Source of the DNA: Vibrio cincinnatiensis
Lineage (GTDB): Bacteria; Pseudomonadota; Gammaproteobacteria; Enterobacterales; Vibrionaceae
Reading direction: 5' to 3'
Assembly (NCBI RefSeq): GCF_022113815.1
Contig: NZ_SGOM01000010.1
Coordinates: 62,001 to 126,000, forward strand
DNA: 64,000 nt
The translations under genes were made by a program, and so were the position numbers. Positions 7,315 through 17,093 of this stretch are shown piece after piece. Within the stretch, counting starts at the first letter, position 1; each line of letters starts with the position of its first letter. The notes beneath the pieces were generated by a model. The model saw nothing but the letters and a program-made list of their open reading frames with translations, made no database searches and had not been told where the DNA came from.

Positions 7315-10300
7315 TTACCGTAAGGAGGATGGTCGCTCATCTTCTGTAAATTGTGACGGAGATAAACCAAAGTGCAGCTTAAAACGCTGACTAAAATAAG
7401 AAGGGTCATTAAAGCCACATAAAAATGCAACCTGAGAAATTTTCTCACCGCTCATTAGTAAACCACATGCCTGCTCAAGGCGATATTCCGTGAGGTATTC
7501 TTTAAATGTTTTTCCGGTCGCATTTTTAAATCGGCGCTGCAAACTGCGTTCAGAGACATACATCTGTGAAGCAGCGGTAGATGTGGTGAAGTCTGGGTCA
7601 GCATAATGGGTGGCAATAATTTGATCCAACTTCATCAACCAATGAGATTCGGAAAGATCTGGCGCATAATGAATATTCACCGCGTTATCCGTCGTAGGCT
7701 GAACATGAGCTGGCCATTTCAGTTCAATCAAATTACGCTCTGGGGAAGAAAAGTCGTTGAACTCTCCTCCTGTTAAATTTACCGCCTCATGCAAAGTCTG
7801 CGTTCCATCCTCATCAAGCGTCACCATCTGTAAATCTAACCGCTCCGTTGATTCAGCGCAGTCCATTATCCTCACCACTATCCACTCTTCTTGTTGTCGC
7901 CCTTTAATACTCAATATTTGGTGTGGATGAAGACGATCTAGCACATCGGCAAAAATGGCGTTAAAAATAGCATCAAGCCCCGACTGTTTAAGGCAAACAT
8001 CAGGAAGAGGCTCAGTAAACTCACACTCGACTTGAATCCCAGCTTGTGCAAATTCATGCTTCCACCCTTCAAGTATGGTATCCAATACAAGCTTTAGAGG
8101 CTGATTCATACCATGAGCAACTTTTCCCTTATTCAATAGACTGATTTGCTTAAATTGTGTCGTCATCCGCTGAGCTAATGGTAATAATGCTTTGCTTTGC
8201 TGTTGAGCCGCTTTCTCTGTCAGTACCGTTAATAATGACTGACTTTTCACTAACCAACGATCAATCCATAGCTGACGAACCTGTACTTGCTTACGCAACT
8301 GTTGATTATGGCTAACCAGAATTTTGCTTTGCTGTTGAGCCTGACGTGTTTTCAATGCGACCTGCTGACGTAAATCTTCATTCAAACGAATCATCACCCG
8401 AGCCCGCCAACGAATAAATAACACAATAAACATCGTTATAATGAATAAATATCCTATACATGCGAGTAAGGAAAAATACCACGGTTTCAGAACATGGAAG
8501 CGCCAAGTAAAACTCTCTGTTGGCTCATTTTGGTTACGTAATGACAAGCGATACTCACCTGGGAAAAGGTGATCGAAGGTAAGGTGAGGCCCTTCGAACG
8601 GCTGCCAATCATCATGATTAATTCGAAATTCAAGACGTTGGTTACCAGTAAGTGGTACTGAACCAAAATGAAAGCTGATCGCCTTTCCATAATCAACGTC
8701 TAATGATTGTTGAGCAAGCCCACCAATATGAATGGGATGGTACTCAATGCTCACCTGACTCAATACAATGGGCTGTTGTGGAATAGGCGTATCTGCAATC
8801 TCTTCGGCTTGCATATGAATAAGCCCTTGCGCAGAAGAAAAAAGCAGAGTTTCTTGACCTCGATCTCCACTAGTTGCACAAATTCCCGTCTCTAATTCAT
8901 TATTTATTAGCCCATAAGGGGCGCCAATATGTTTTTGGATTGAACCATCAAAGTGATAAAGCGTAACCCCCTGTGATGAAGAGAGCCATAAGCCTTGAGA
9001 TGTCAATAGCAAACATTTTAAACGAAGATTGTCTTCCTCCAAAGGAAGAGGCGTTACTGGGTAATTAAGAGCATGGAAGCGAAAAAGACCAAATTCACTT
9101 AAAAACCAGAGCGTCCCATTTGCTGCTTCAATAACTTGTAGACTACTCCCATAAGGGGCACTTTCTTTATAATAAGTGATTTGATCATTATCCAATCGGT
9201 AAACCCCTTGTTCCGTGCCTATCAGCAATCCATATTTTTGGCTGGCATGCAACCAAGTTATGGTTAGTGGTGAATGTTGAACGGACTGCCACTCTTGGGA
9301 AAAATCAACGTAATGCTTTTTCTGTGTATGGTAAGCCCAAAGACGGCCAGTTGAAGCGCCCCATAATGTGCCTTGCTTATCTACCGTTAAAAAGTCTATG
9401 TTATTATGGCGTAACACACTGGGTATTGAGGGCAAAGGTAACGATTGATTGGACAGAGAGTGGTAAATAAGCCCCTGAGCCGTAGCGATCCAGAGTCGTT
9501 GTCCTATTTGCAAGACATCGTTCACTCTCCCTTTATAGAGCAACGTTTTAATACCTTTGTGCTGTGTATCCAGTAAAAAAAGCCCGGTGTGGGTAATCAT
9601 TAAATAGTTATTTGAACCGGATAAAGGCAGTAATTTTTTGACACTAGAGGCAATGCCATCATGCTCCATGTTATCCGTGAAGTAACGAGTGAACTTTTGG
9701 CTAAAAAGTGAAAAATATCGGATGCCTTTCTTCGTTGCTATCCAAATACCACCGCGTTGATCGTTAGCGAGAGCATAAATTTTTCCGTCTGGTAACCCAT
9801 ACTCAGCGGATTTTATGCCTGTAAATTCCGTAATTTCATCGCGGTTCAATGAATAAATCAATAACCCATTCTCAGTACCTATCCAGTAAGCATCCTCCGT
9901 TTCAATCATACTAGAAACCGTAGAGTTCCCGATTTTTTTCACCACTTGGGTAGGATGTTCAATATCAATCACCAAAGCACCATTGTGTGTCCCCACCAGT
10001 AAGTGGTTTCTTCTTGGAGAAAGAAATAAGGTTTCTATCGCATGTTTTCCAGATTGGAGAATGTGAGTAAATTGATTTTGTTTGGATAAGTACGTTCCAA
10101 CATTTGTTGCTAAAACCCATTTATTCCGTACTTTCACCGCATCATTGATAATGATGTTACTGGCTTGATTAAGTTGATAAAGTTTACTTAAAGAAAGGGT
10201 TTGTAGTTCACCCTCTGCGATACGATAAGAATAGAAAAAACGATTATCGGTTAACCAGAGATAACCGTTGGATGCACCAATATTCTTAATCACAACGCCG

Positions 10301-10689
10301 GGCGTCAAGCTCAGCACTCGTTCCGGTTCACCTCCCGGATAAGTGCGATAAAGCTCATTGTCAATAAAGGTCCAAAATGCCCCTTGCTGATACACTAATT
10401 GCTGATAACGCTTGGGTAAGACAGAACCCCGCCTTGGTAGGATGGTTTGTCCATCAAAAAACATCACGTTACCATGAATATCATGAATCCAGATCCCCCC
10501 TTCATCTCCTCTAAAAAGTTGTTGGGCAACAAAGACTTTGCCCTGTGACAGGGTCGGTAAAGGGTAAGATATCGATGACGTCATATCTAACACTTGTGCA
10601 GATAGCGGTGAGAACCGAACCATCAGAAAGATGAGTAATAATATACGGTACAAAGTTATTCCTTTAACCGGTAAAAAAAGCACACTCAT
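7315..10689 (-). CDS. membrane-spanning beta-propeller sensor with AraC-family DNA-binding domain
   Basis: 1124 residues. A signal peptide or N-terminal anchor covers residues 1-33. Residues about 40-640 are repeated two-component-regulator propeller blades of the pattern GxIWIxTxxGxxxY (for example GGIWIATKKGIRYF and GTLWFLSEFGLFRF). A Y_Y_Y-type Ig-like domain follows to about 735, then one transmembrane helix at about 740-763. A cytoplasmic helical region with a degenerate ATPase-like part (about 870-1010) has no recognisable H-box histidine and no receiver domain. The AraC helix-turn-helix pair is at about 1026-1120 (TSTAASQMYVSERSLQRRF, ISQVAFLCGFNDPSYFSQRF). This resembles the hybrid two-component sensors of Bacteroidetes with the phosphorelay stripped out, so it probably senses a periplasmic ligand and binds DNA from the membrane. 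The target and ligand are unknown; the flanking feo or znu genes are possible but unproven. Confidence 0.88.
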   Translation of the reverse strand: MSVLFLPVKGITLYRILLLIFLMVRFSPLSAQVLDMTSSISYPLPTLSQGKVFVAQQLFRGDEGGIWIHDIHGNVMFFDGQTILPRRGSVLPKRYQQLVYQQGAFWTFIDNELYRTYPGGEPERVLSLTPGVVIKNIGASNGYLWLTDNRFFYSYRIAEGELQTLSLSKLYQLNQASNIIINDAVKVRNKWVLATNVGTYLSKQNQFTHILQSGKHAIETLFLSPRRNHLLVGTHNGALVIDIEHPTQVVKKIGNSTVSSMIETEDAYWIGTENGLLIYSLNRDEITEFTGIKSAEYGLPDGKIYALANDQRGGIWIATKKGIRYFSLFSQKFTRYFTDNMEHDGIASSVKKLLPLSGSNNYLMITHTGLFLLDTQHKGIKTLLYKGRVNDVLQIGQRLWIATAQGLIYHSLSNQSLPLPSIPSVLRHNNIDFLTVDKQGTLWGASTGRLWAYHTQKKHYVDFSQEWQSVQHSPLTITWLHASQKYGLLIGTEQGVYRLDNDQITYYKESAPYGSSLQVIEAANGTLWFLSEFGLFRFHALNYPVTPLPLEEDNLRLKCLLLTSQGLWLSSSQGVTLYHFDGSIQKHIGAPYGLINNELETGICATSGDRGQETLLFSSAQGLIHMQAEEIADTPIPQQPIVLSQVSIEYHPIHIGGLAQQSLDVDYGKAISFHFGSVPLTGNQRLEFRINHDDWQPFEGPHLTFDHLFPGEYRLSLRNQNEPTESFTWRFHVLKPWYFSLLACIGYLFIITMFIVLFIRWRARVMIRLNEDLRQQVALKTRQAQQQSKILVSHNQQLRKQVQVRQLWIDRWLVKSQSLLTVLTEKAAQQQSKALLPLAQRMTTQFKQISLLNKGKVAHGMNQPLKLVLDTILEGWKHEFAQAGIQVECEFTEPLPDVCLKQSGLDAIFNAIFADVLDRLHPHQILSIKGRQQEEWIVVRIMDCAESTERLDLQMVTLDEDGTQTLHEAVNLTGGEFNDFSSPERNLIELKWPAHVQPTTDNAVNIHYAPDLSESHWLMKLDQIIATHYADPDFTTSTAASQMYVSERSLQRRFKNATGKTFKEYLTEYRLEQACGLLMSGEKISQVAFLCGFNDPSYFSQRFKLHFGLSPSQFTEDERPSSLR

Positions 10690-11078
10690 TCCTTTATCTA
10701 GGTTAATGACACAAGAGTTATTTTTTAGAGAAAATTAAATAATACGCTGATCTCTTGACCTTGCAAACCATTGAAAATTGATTATCACGAATGGTATTTA
10801 TCGATCATGGATTGAAGATAACGTGCTGAGGAGAGATAACAGTAAAGTATTTTATCTAAACAAATTGGATTAGGTAGAAGCAATCAGAGAATATGTGATG
10901 TGGTTGATCGCTTTTTTGGCCTAAAGCGCATAAATGTCATCAATTATGACCAATAAAAACCGAACAATAAAGAAACGCTAACTAATGATACCACCATACC
11001 CTGATAGCACAAAAAATGCGTATCAGGGTATGATTTACGGTCTACCTTTTTACTTAACGGCAGAATGTCTTTTCTTCA
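10690..11078. other. 389-base intergenic region between znuA and the AraC-type regulator
   Basis: It contains the inverted repeat at 10995-11032 just after znuA. The rest (10690-10990) is A/T-rich and presumably holds the promoter of the AraC-type regulator. I find no open frame with a ribosome site and no confident operator. Confidence 0.5.
10995..11032 (-). repeat. perfect 12-bp inverted repeat, probable RNA hairpin after znuA
   Basis: CATACCCTGATA (10995-11006) pairs perfectly with TATCAGGGTATG (11021-11032), and an inner GCA/TGC pair shortens the loop to about seven A or T bases. Neither side carries a T tract, so it is a poor intrinsic terminator. It may protect the znuA 3' end or be a protein-binding palindrome. 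Confidence 0.6.
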
Positions 11079-11960
11079 TTATTGAGATAAGCAAGAGTAA
11101 AAATTCCCTGCAAGTTGCTCCAGAAAGGAAAAATAGCTTCCCGCTTGAACAGGGATAGTAGACCCTAGCGGATCGAGAATACCGATATGAGTTTGGCTAC
11201 CTCGGACCACGGTTTCAATCACTGCAGGTTGAAATTGTGGCTCAGCAAACACACATATTGCTTGATGGTTAGCCAAGTCGCGACGAATACTAATTAATGT
11301 TTTTGCACCCGGTTTTCTATCTGGACTGACGGTAAAATGACCAATATTATTAAGCTGATATCTATCTTCAAAATAAGCATAAGCATCGTGAAAAACATAG
11401 TATGGCTTGTTTTTGACTGGCGTTAATTGCTGAGCAATGGCTTTATCCGTCTCATCTAGCTTCGCTAAAAATTGCGATAAGTTCTCTTGGTAAACTTTGC
11501 TATGGTTAGGGTCAGTTTCACTTAAACGCTGCGCAATGGCTTCCGCCACTGTTTTTGCTTGTGCAATACCAAGCCAAAAATGTGGATCATAGGTTCCATG
11601 ATGATGCCCATCATGATCATGCGATGCTTCTTCCCCATAAGATCGCAAGGCCAACTGAGGAATATCACTTAAAGTGAGTACATTGCTGTGTTGGCTGAGT
11701 GGCTTCTCTAGAAAAGGTTCAAGATCAGGACCAAACCAGATCACCAATTCCGCTTCACGAATCCGCTTTACATCTGAAGGACGAAGCGCATAATCGTGCG
11801 GCGAAGCATTCGCAGAAACAAGGACATCAGGTGTGTTTACTTGAGCTGTCAGCTCATAAGCGATCATCTGAATGGGCTTTATACTGGTCAAAATATCACT
11901 GGCCCACACCATTGAAGGTAATATGGTTAGCATAGCGATCAGTGTCAATCTAGATAACAT
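11079..11960 (-). CDS. znuA: ZnuA periplasmic zinc-binding protein of the ZnuABC importer
   Basis: 293 residues with a signal peptide at 1-20 (cleavage after MVWA). It captures Zn2+ in the periplasm and hands it to ZnuB. Expected ligands are His55 (ASPHDY), His127 (DPHFW), His191 (FHDAY) and Asp263. A short histidine-rich loop (about 114-127, HDHDGHHHGTYDPH) precedes His127 and probably gathers zinc. Cys237 and Cys290 match the disulfide pair of enterobacterial ZnuA. It is transcribed divergently from znuCB across a Zur box, so zinc-replete repression of both units is expected. Confidence 0.97.
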   Translation of the reverse strand: MLSRLTLIAMLTILPSMVWASDILTSIKPIQMIAYELTAQVNTPDVLVSANASPHDYALRPSDVKRIREAELVIWFGPDLEPFLEKPLSQHSNVLTLSDIPQLALRSYGEEASHDHDGHHHGTYDPHFWLGIAQAKTVAEAIAQRLSETDPNHSKVYQENLSQFLAKLDETDKAIAQQLTPVKNKPYYVFHDAYAYFEDRYQLNNIGHFTVSPDRKPGAKTLISIRRDLANHQAICVFAEPQFQPAVIETVVRGSQTHIGILDPLGSTIPVQAGSYFSFLEQLAGNFYSCLSQ

Positions 11961-11994
11961 GATACAATTTCCTGCTGGTAGCGTTCGTAGATTC

Positions 11995-12017
11995 GAAATG
12001 TTACATTATAACATCAC
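11995..12017. promoter_or_regulatory. Zur box in the znuA-znuC divergent promoter
   Basis: GAAATGTTA-N5-TAACATCAC over 23 bases follows the enterobacterial Zur consensus GAAATGTTA-N5-TAACATTTC almost perfectly (two mismatches at the right end). It is the only such palindrome between the two divergent starts and can serve both. The zur gene is not in this window. Confidence 0.88.
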
Positions 12018-12040
12018 CTAATTGCAAATGAGTTTCTTTC

Positions 12041-12826
12041 ATGTCAACGCTAATTGAATTGCATGACATCTGTGTTGATTTCAATCAGCGCCGAGTTTTA
12101 GACAAGGTCAACCTGTCGCTCTCTCGCGGCAAAATTACAACATTAATCGGCCCTAATGGAGCTGGGAAATCAACATTAGTTCGTGTATTACTCGGGCTAC
12201 ACCAGCAAGATTCTGGTTCAATCTCCCGAGGGAAAAATATCAAAATTGGGTATGTACCTCAAAAACTCAAGCTTAATGATACACTCCCTCTGAGTGTGAA
12301 TCGCTTTCTTCGCCTTGCGGGCAAGTACAGTGCACAAGAGATCAATGAAGCATTACTCTTAGTGGGTGCTGAACATCTCAATGATAGTGATATGCATAAA
12401 TTATCGGGTGGTGAAAATCAGCGGGTACTTCTTGCCCGTGCACTACTACAACGCCCCGATGTATTGGTATTAGATGAACCGGCCCAAGGGGTCGATGTAC
12501 AAGGACAAATTGATCTTTATGACCTGATTGATACCATTCGTCTTCGTTTTCACTGCGCTGTTTTTATGGTTTCTCATGACCTACATTTAGTAATGGCAAA
12601 AACAGATGAGGTGATCTGTTTACATCACCATATCTGTTGTTCGGGTTCTCCCGCTGATATTTCTCAACATCCCAGCTACCTGGCTTTATTCGGTCATCGT
12701 AGCCGAGAGACTCTGGCTTTTTATCAGCATAACCATCAACACCATCACGATTTAGCAGGTCAACCCGTTAAAGGAGATGCGCAAATTTGTTCTCACCATT
12801 CACACGGTCACCATCACCATGATTGA
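12041..12826 (+). CDS. znuC: ZnuC ATPase of the zinc importer
   Basis: 261 residues. It is an ABC ATPase with Walker [10 protein letters not shown] (37-45), Q-loop VPQ near 73-75, signature LSGGE (122-126), Walker B VLVLDEP (142-148) and switch His in VSHD. It powers Zn2+ import through ZnuB at the inner membrane. The last 30 residues are very histidine-rich (HNHQHHHD ... [10 protein letters not shown]), a feature of ZnuC tails thought to bind zinc. The gene overlaps znuB by eight bases, so the two are coupled, and it is controlled by the Zur box just upstream. Confidence 0.97.
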   Translation: MSTLIELHDICVDFNQRRVLDKVNLSLSRGKITTLIGPNGAGKSTLVRVLLGLHQQDSGSISRGKNIKIGYVPQKLKLNDTLPLSVNRFLRLAGKYSAQEINEALLLVGAEHLNDSDMHKLSGGENQRVLLARALLQRPDVLVLDEPAQGVDVQGQIDLYDLIDTIRLRFHCAVFMVSHDLHLVMAKTDEVICLHHHICCSGSPADISQHPSYLALFGHRSRETLAFYQHNHQHHHDLAGQPVKGDAQICSHHSHGHHHHD

Positions 12827-13601
12827 GTTTTTACTGCCTTCTATTGCTGCTGGAATCGGAATCGCCATCATAGCGGGTCCGCTTGGCTCTTTTGTCGTTT
12901 GGCGTCGAATGGCTTATTTTGGCGACACCCTCGCTCACGCCTCTTTACTGGGGCTGGCGCTTGGTTTTTTGCTCGACATTAACCTTTACTTCGCATTACT
13001 TATTTGTTGCTTGGGACTTGCTGTGATTTTGGTAACAATGCAGCGGCAAAAATTGATTGCGACCGATACATTACTCGGCATTTTAGCCCACAGTTCTTTA
13101 TCACTTGGCCTGATTGCGGTCAGTTTTCTCGATAATGTACGAATTGATCTCATGAGCTACTTATTTGGTGATCTCCTCGCAGTTAGCCCTGTGGATCTCT
13201 GGTTTATCTGGAGTGGTGTAATTGCGGTAAGTGGATTAGTTTATCTCTTTTGGCGACCTTTGCTGTCCAGCAGTGTCAATGAAGAATTGGCAAGTGTTGA
13301 AGGAGTCAACATTGAGTTAATGCGCTTGATCTTAATGTTGTTAATTGGCGTGGTTATTGCGGTTGGTATGAAATTTGTGGGAGCATTAATCATGACCTCG
13401 TTGATGATTATCCCCGCGGCAACCGCCAGACGCATCGCCAAAACACCAGAACAGATGGCTCTGATAGCATCTTCAATTGGGATTATTTGTGTGTTGACAG
13501 GGCTTTCTCTTTCCTGGCAATTTGATACTCCTGCAGGCCCCTCTGTGGTGGTAAGCGCAACAATGATGTTCATGCTCAGTCAGTTAATAAAGCAACGCTA
13601 A
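12819..13601 (+). CDS. znuB: ZnuB membrane permease of the zinc importer
   Basis: 260 residues, polytopic, ABC-3 family. It begins [17 protein letters not shown], with the conserved loop [26 protein letters not shown] at about residues 18-43 and C-terminal [20 protein letters not shown]. It forms the Zn2+ channel of ZnuABC in the inner membrane. The ATG at 12819, inside the znuC tail, was chosen because it aligns with the E. coli start. A longer in-frame GTG-type start at 12777 would add a histidine-poor segment with no homology. Confidence 0.96.
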   Translation: MIEFLLPSIAAGIGIAIIAGPLGSFVVWRRMAYFGDTLAHASLLGLALGFLLDINLYFALLICCLGLAVILVTMQRQKLIATDTLLGILAHSSLSLGLIAVSFLDNVRIDLMSYLFGDLLAVSPVDLWFIWSGVIAVSGLVYLFWRPLLSSSVNEELASVEGVNIELMRLILMLLIGVVIAVGMKFVGALIMTSLMIIPAATARRIAKTPEQMALIASSIGIICVLTGLSLSWQFDTPAGPSVVVSATMMFMLSQLIKQR

Positions 13602-13606
13602 AGCAT

Positions 13607-13641
13607 AAAAAGGGCCACCGGAAATTTGGTGGCCCTTTTTT
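13607..13641. terminator. bidirectional terminator between znuB and sucD
   Basis: AAAAAGGGCCACC and GGTGGCCCTTTTT form a strong stem with an eight-base loop and T tracts on both strands. It serves znuCB and the convergent sdh-suc operon. Confidence 0.93.
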
Positions 13642-13656
13642 AGAATAAGTGAAAAC

Positions 13657-14529
13657 TTACCAACCTGTCACTTCACGTAAAGCTTGACCGATATCGGCAA
13701 GGCTTTTCACGGTTTTCACACCCGCTGATTCCAGTGCTGCAAATTTTTCATCTGCCGTTCCTTTTCCACCAGAAATGATCGCACCTGCATGTCCCATTCG
13801 TTTACCCGGAGGTGCGGTTACACCCGCAATGTATGAAACAACAGGCTTAGTCACATTATCTTTAATAAATGCCGCCGCTTCTTCTTCTGCAGTACCACCG
13901 ATCTCACCGATCATCACAATGGCTTCCGTTTCAGGATCTTCTTGAAACAGCTTTAGAATATCAATAAAGTTCGAACCTGGAATAGGGTCGCCACCAATAC
14001 CCACACAGCTAGACTGGCCAAAACCTTCATCCGTGGTTTGTTTCACCGCTTCATAAGTGAGAGTTCCAGAACGCGACACAATGCCAACTTTACCTTTCTT
14101 ATGAATATGACCCGGCATAATACCGATTTTACACTCATCCGGCGTAATCACGCCCGGGCAGTTAGGACCAATCATGCGCACACCCGTTTCTTCCAACTTC
14201 ACTTTTACATCAATCATATCAGTAGTTGGAATACCTTCTGTAATGGTCACGATAAGTTCAATACCAGCATCAATCGCTTCTAAAATAGCGTCTTTACAGA
14301 AAGGAGCTGGAACATAGATAACTGATGCCGTCGCACCTGTTGCCTCGACTGCTTCACGAACGGTATTAAAAACGGGTAAACCTAGATGGGTTGTTCCACC
14401 TTTGCCCGGTGAAACCCCACCTACCATTTGAGTACCGTAGGCAATGGATTGTTCAGAATGGAAAGTTCCTTGACCGCCCGTGAATCCCTGACAAATAACT
14501 TTGGTGTCTTTGTTAATTAATACTGACAT
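13657..14529 (-). CDS. sucD: succinyl-CoA synthetase alpha subunit
   Basis: 290 residues. It has a CoA-binding Rossmann domain ([14 protein letters not shown], 11-24) and the ligase domain with the phosphorylated histidine at His247 in GHAGAII. With SucC it converts succinyl-CoA to succinate with substrate-level nucleoside triphosphate formation in the TCA cycle. It is the last gene of sdhCDAB-sucABCD, two bases after sucC, and is followed by a strong bidirectional terminator. Confidence 0.98.
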   Translation of the reverse strand: MSVLINKDTKVICQGFTGGQGTFHSEQSIAYGTQMVGGVSPGKGGTTHLGLPVFNTVREAVEATGATASVIYVPAPFCKDAILEAIDAGIELIVTITEGIPTTDMIDVKVKLEETGVRMIGPNCPGVITPDECKIGIMPGHIHKKGKVGIVSRSGTLTYEAVKQTTDEGFGQSSCVGIGGDPIPGSNFIDILKLFQEDPETEAIVMIGEIGGTAEEEAAAFIKDNVTKPVVSYIAGVTAPPGKRMGHAGAIISGGKGTADEKFAALESAGVKTVKSLADIGQALREVTGW

Positions 14530-14531
14530 TA

Positions 14532-15698
14532 TTATTTGCCCTCCGCAGCAGCAACCACTTTCTTCGCTGCGTCCGTCAACGACTCAGCGGCAATGATATC
14601 TAAACCAGATTTCGCTAACACTTCACGGCCAAGTTCCGCATTGGTCCCTTCTAGACGAACCACAACCGGGACTTCCACACCCACTTCTTTTACCGCACCG
14701 ATAATCCCTTCTGCGATCATGTCACAACGCACGATACCACCGAAAATATTCACCAGAACCGCTTTCACATTATCATCAGACAGGATAATTTTAAAAGCTT
14801 CAGCGACGCGCTCTTTCGTCGCACCACCACCGACATCTAAGAAGTTGGCAGGCTTGCCGCCATGCAGATTAACGATATCCATGGTACCCATTGCAAGACC
14901 GGCACCATTAACCATGCAGCCAACATTACCATCAAGGGCAACATAGTTAAGTTCCCATTGCGCAGCATGAGCTTCACGGGCATCTTCCTGAGAGGGATCA
15001 TGCATTTCACGCAGTTTAGGCTGGCGATACAAAGCATTTGAATCGATATTAATTTTTCCGTCTAAACACAGTAGGTTACCTTCTGCTGTCACCACGAGCG
15101 GGTTAATTTCTAAAAGAGCAAGATCATACTGCGTAAACATCTGTCCTAGTCCCATGAAGATTTTGACAAACTGTTTAATTTGTTCACCTTGCAGACCAAG
15201 TTTAAATGCGAGTTCTCGGCCTTGATAGGCTTGAGGACCAACGAGAGGGTCAATAGCCGCTTTATGGATCAGCTCTGGCGTTTCTTCTGCCACTTTCTCA
15301 ATTTCCACGCCGCCTTCAGTCGACGCCATAAAGACGATACGACGGGTAGCTCGGTCAACCACTGCACCTAAATAGAGTTCATTGGCAATATTCGACGCTT
15401 CTTCAACCAAAATTTTTGAAACTGGTTGTCCATTCGCATCGGTTTGGTAAGTAATGAGATTTTTTCCTAACCATTTTTGGGCAAATTCTTTAACGCCGTC
15501 TTTGCTTTCATGCAGTTCAACACCGCCCGCTTTGCCACGACCGCCAGCATGAACCTGACATTTCACGACTTTTTTAACGGTACTAATACGCCCTGCAGCT
15601 TCGAAAGCTTCTTGCGGGGTATCACATGCATAGCCTTCAGGGACAGGCAAACCGAATTCTGCAAACAGCTGTTTGGCTTGATATTCATGCAAATTCAT
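14532..15698 (-). CDS. sucC: succinyl-CoA synthetase beta subunit
   Basis: 388 residues, as in E. coli. It has an ATP-grasp domain ([35 protein letters not shown] near 47-60) followed by the CoA-ligase domain ([26 protein letters not shown]). It binds nucleotide and, with SucD, makes succinate and ATP or GTP. It is separated from sucB by 160 bases that contain a strong hairpin, so expression relative to sucAB may be adjusted at that point. Confidence 0.98.
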   Translation of the reverse strand: MNLHEYQAKQLFAEFGLPVPEGYACDTPQEAFEAAGRISTVKKVVKCQVHAGGRGKAGGVELHESKDGVKEFAQKWLGKNLITYQTDANGQPVSKILVEEASNIANELYLGAVVDRATRRIVFMASTEGGVEIEKVAEETPELIHKAAIDPLVGPQAYQGRELAFKLGLQGEQIKQFVKIFMGLGQMFTQYDLALLEINPLVVTAEGNLLCLDGKINIDSNALYRQPKLREMHDPSQEDAREAHAAQWELNYVALDGNVGCMVNGAGLAMGTMDIVNLHGGKPANFLDVGGGATKERVAEAFKIILSDDNVKAVLVNIFGGIVRCDMIAEGIIGAVKEVGVEVPVVVRLEGTNAELGREVLAKSGLDIIAAESLTDAAKKVVAAAEGK

Positions 15699-15803
15699 TA
15701 TGTTATTCCATTTATATATTTTTATTCCATATAGCCCAATACTTTGTTGAGCTGTACGTCTGTAGGGGTACTCTCAATGAGTAGCCAAATGGCTGATAAA
15801 TTA

Positions 15804-15828
15804 GGCCGGATGTTGAGCTGATCCGGCC
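15804..15828 (-). promoter_or_regulatory. intercistronic hairpin between sucB and sucC
   Basis: GGCCGGAT (15804-15811) and ATCCGGCC (15821-15828) pair perfectly around a nine-base loop. No T tract follows on either strand, so it is more likely an mRNA-stability or processing element than a terminator. Confidence 0.6.
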
Positions 15829-15858
15829 CCGTGCTTAAACGTATATTACGTCTAAATT

Positions 15859-17064
15859 TTATACATCCAGTAATAGGCGTGCAGGATCTTCCAGCAACTC
15901 TTTTACGGTAACGAGGAAACCTACGGATTCACGACCATCAATCAAGCGGTGATCATAAGACAATGCCAAATACATCATTGGTAAGATTTCAATCTGACCA
16001 TCCACCACCATGGCTCGATCTTGGATTTTATGCATTCCTAAGATCGCCGCTTGTGGTGGGTTAATGATCGGTGTTGACATTAAAGAACCGAAAACTCCGC
16101 CATTGGTAATGGTGAAATTTCCGCCAATCAGTTCATCAACCGTCAACTTACCATCACGGCCTTTTTCCGCCAAATCTTTAATGCCTTTCTCAATCTGAGC
16201 AAGGCCTAAAGTATCACTATCTCGCAGTACGGGGGTGACTAGACCACGCGGCGTTGAAACGGCAATACTGATGTCGAAGAAGTTATGATAAACAATATCA
16301 TCTCCATCAAGTGAAGCATTGACTTCAGGGTAACGTTTAAGTGCTTCTGTTACTGCTTTAACGTAAAAAGACATAAAGCCTAAACGTATGCCATGCTTTT
16401 TCTCAAACAGATCTTGATACTGTTTACGCAGCTCCATGATGGGCTTCATATTGACTTCATTAAACGTCGTCAACATCGCTGTGCTATTTTTGGCTTCCAG
16501 CAAACGCTCAGCAATACGCTTACGCAAACGTGTCATCGGGACTCGTTTCTCACTACGAGCGGCCACGGGTGCCGCAAGTGCCGCTTGTTCAACCTCAGGT
16601 TGAGCTTTATTCGTAGCTAAGTAAGCTTCAACATCCTCTCGAGTAATGCGTCCACCGACACCGGAGCCTTTCACTTGTGAAGCCTCTAAACTGTGTTCGG
16701 CTAATAAACGGCGAACCGCTGGGCTTAACGCATCATTCGTTTCTTCGGTGAGAGCGGCTTTGTGTCGCTTATCGGGTGATGGCTCTGTCGCCGCAGTACT
16801 ATCTTGTGTTGGTTCACCCGCAACCGCACCCGGCTTAAGCCGAGCTAAGAGTTGCTTAGACAATACGGTCGCACCTTCTTGTTCCAAAATCGCTTCCAAA
16901 ATACCTTCTTCCGGAGCCGGAACTTCTAGCACAACTTTGTCTGTTTCAATCTCAACGATCACTTCATCTCGCGCGACTGCGTCACCCGGTTGTTTATGCC
17001 ATGTCGCTACCGTTGCATCAGCGACTGATTCAGGTAAATCTGGAACCAGAATTTCAACTGTCAT
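15859..17064 (-). CDS. sucB: dihydrolipoyl succinyltransferase, E2 of 2-oxoglutarate dehydrogenase
   Basis: 401 residues. The lipoyl domain has the modified Lys43 in [11 protein letters not shown]. The peripheral-subunit-binding domain is at about 112-150 ([22 protein letters not shown]), flanked by alanine/proline/glutamate-rich linkers. The acyltransferase core ends with [10 protein letters not shown], whose His372 and Asp376 are catalytic. It transfers the succinyl group from SucA to CoA. The E3 subunit gene (lpd) is not adjacent, as usual where E3 is shared with pyruvate dehydrogenase. Confidence 0.98.
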   Translation of the reverse strand: MTVEILVPDLPESVADATVATWHKQPGDAVARDEVIVEIETDKVVLEVPAPEEGILEAILEQEGATVLSKQLLARLKPGAVAGEPTQDSTAATEPSPDKRHKAALTEETNDALSPAVRRLLAEHSLEASQVKGSGVGGRITREDVEAYLATNKAQPEVEQAALAAPVAARSEKRVPMTRLRKRIAERLLEAKNSTAMLTTFNEVNMKPIMELRKQYQDLFEKKHGIRLGFMSFYVKAVTEALKRYPEVNASLDGDDIVYHNFFDISIAVSTPRGLVTPVLRDSDTLGLAQIEKGIKDLAEKGRDGKLTVDELIGGNFTITNGGVFGSLMSTPIINPPQAAILGMHKIQDRAMVVDGQIEILPMMYLALSYDHRLIDGRESVGFLVTVKELLEDPARLLLDV

Positions 17065-17093
17065 AATCTGTCTCTTCCTTTTACTTCTAGTTC

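Noticed and set aside
14536..14946. 136-codon open frame opposite sucC
   Set aside because: Antisense shadow of a highly conserved gene; Ser/Thr/Pro-rich translation without any domain pattern.
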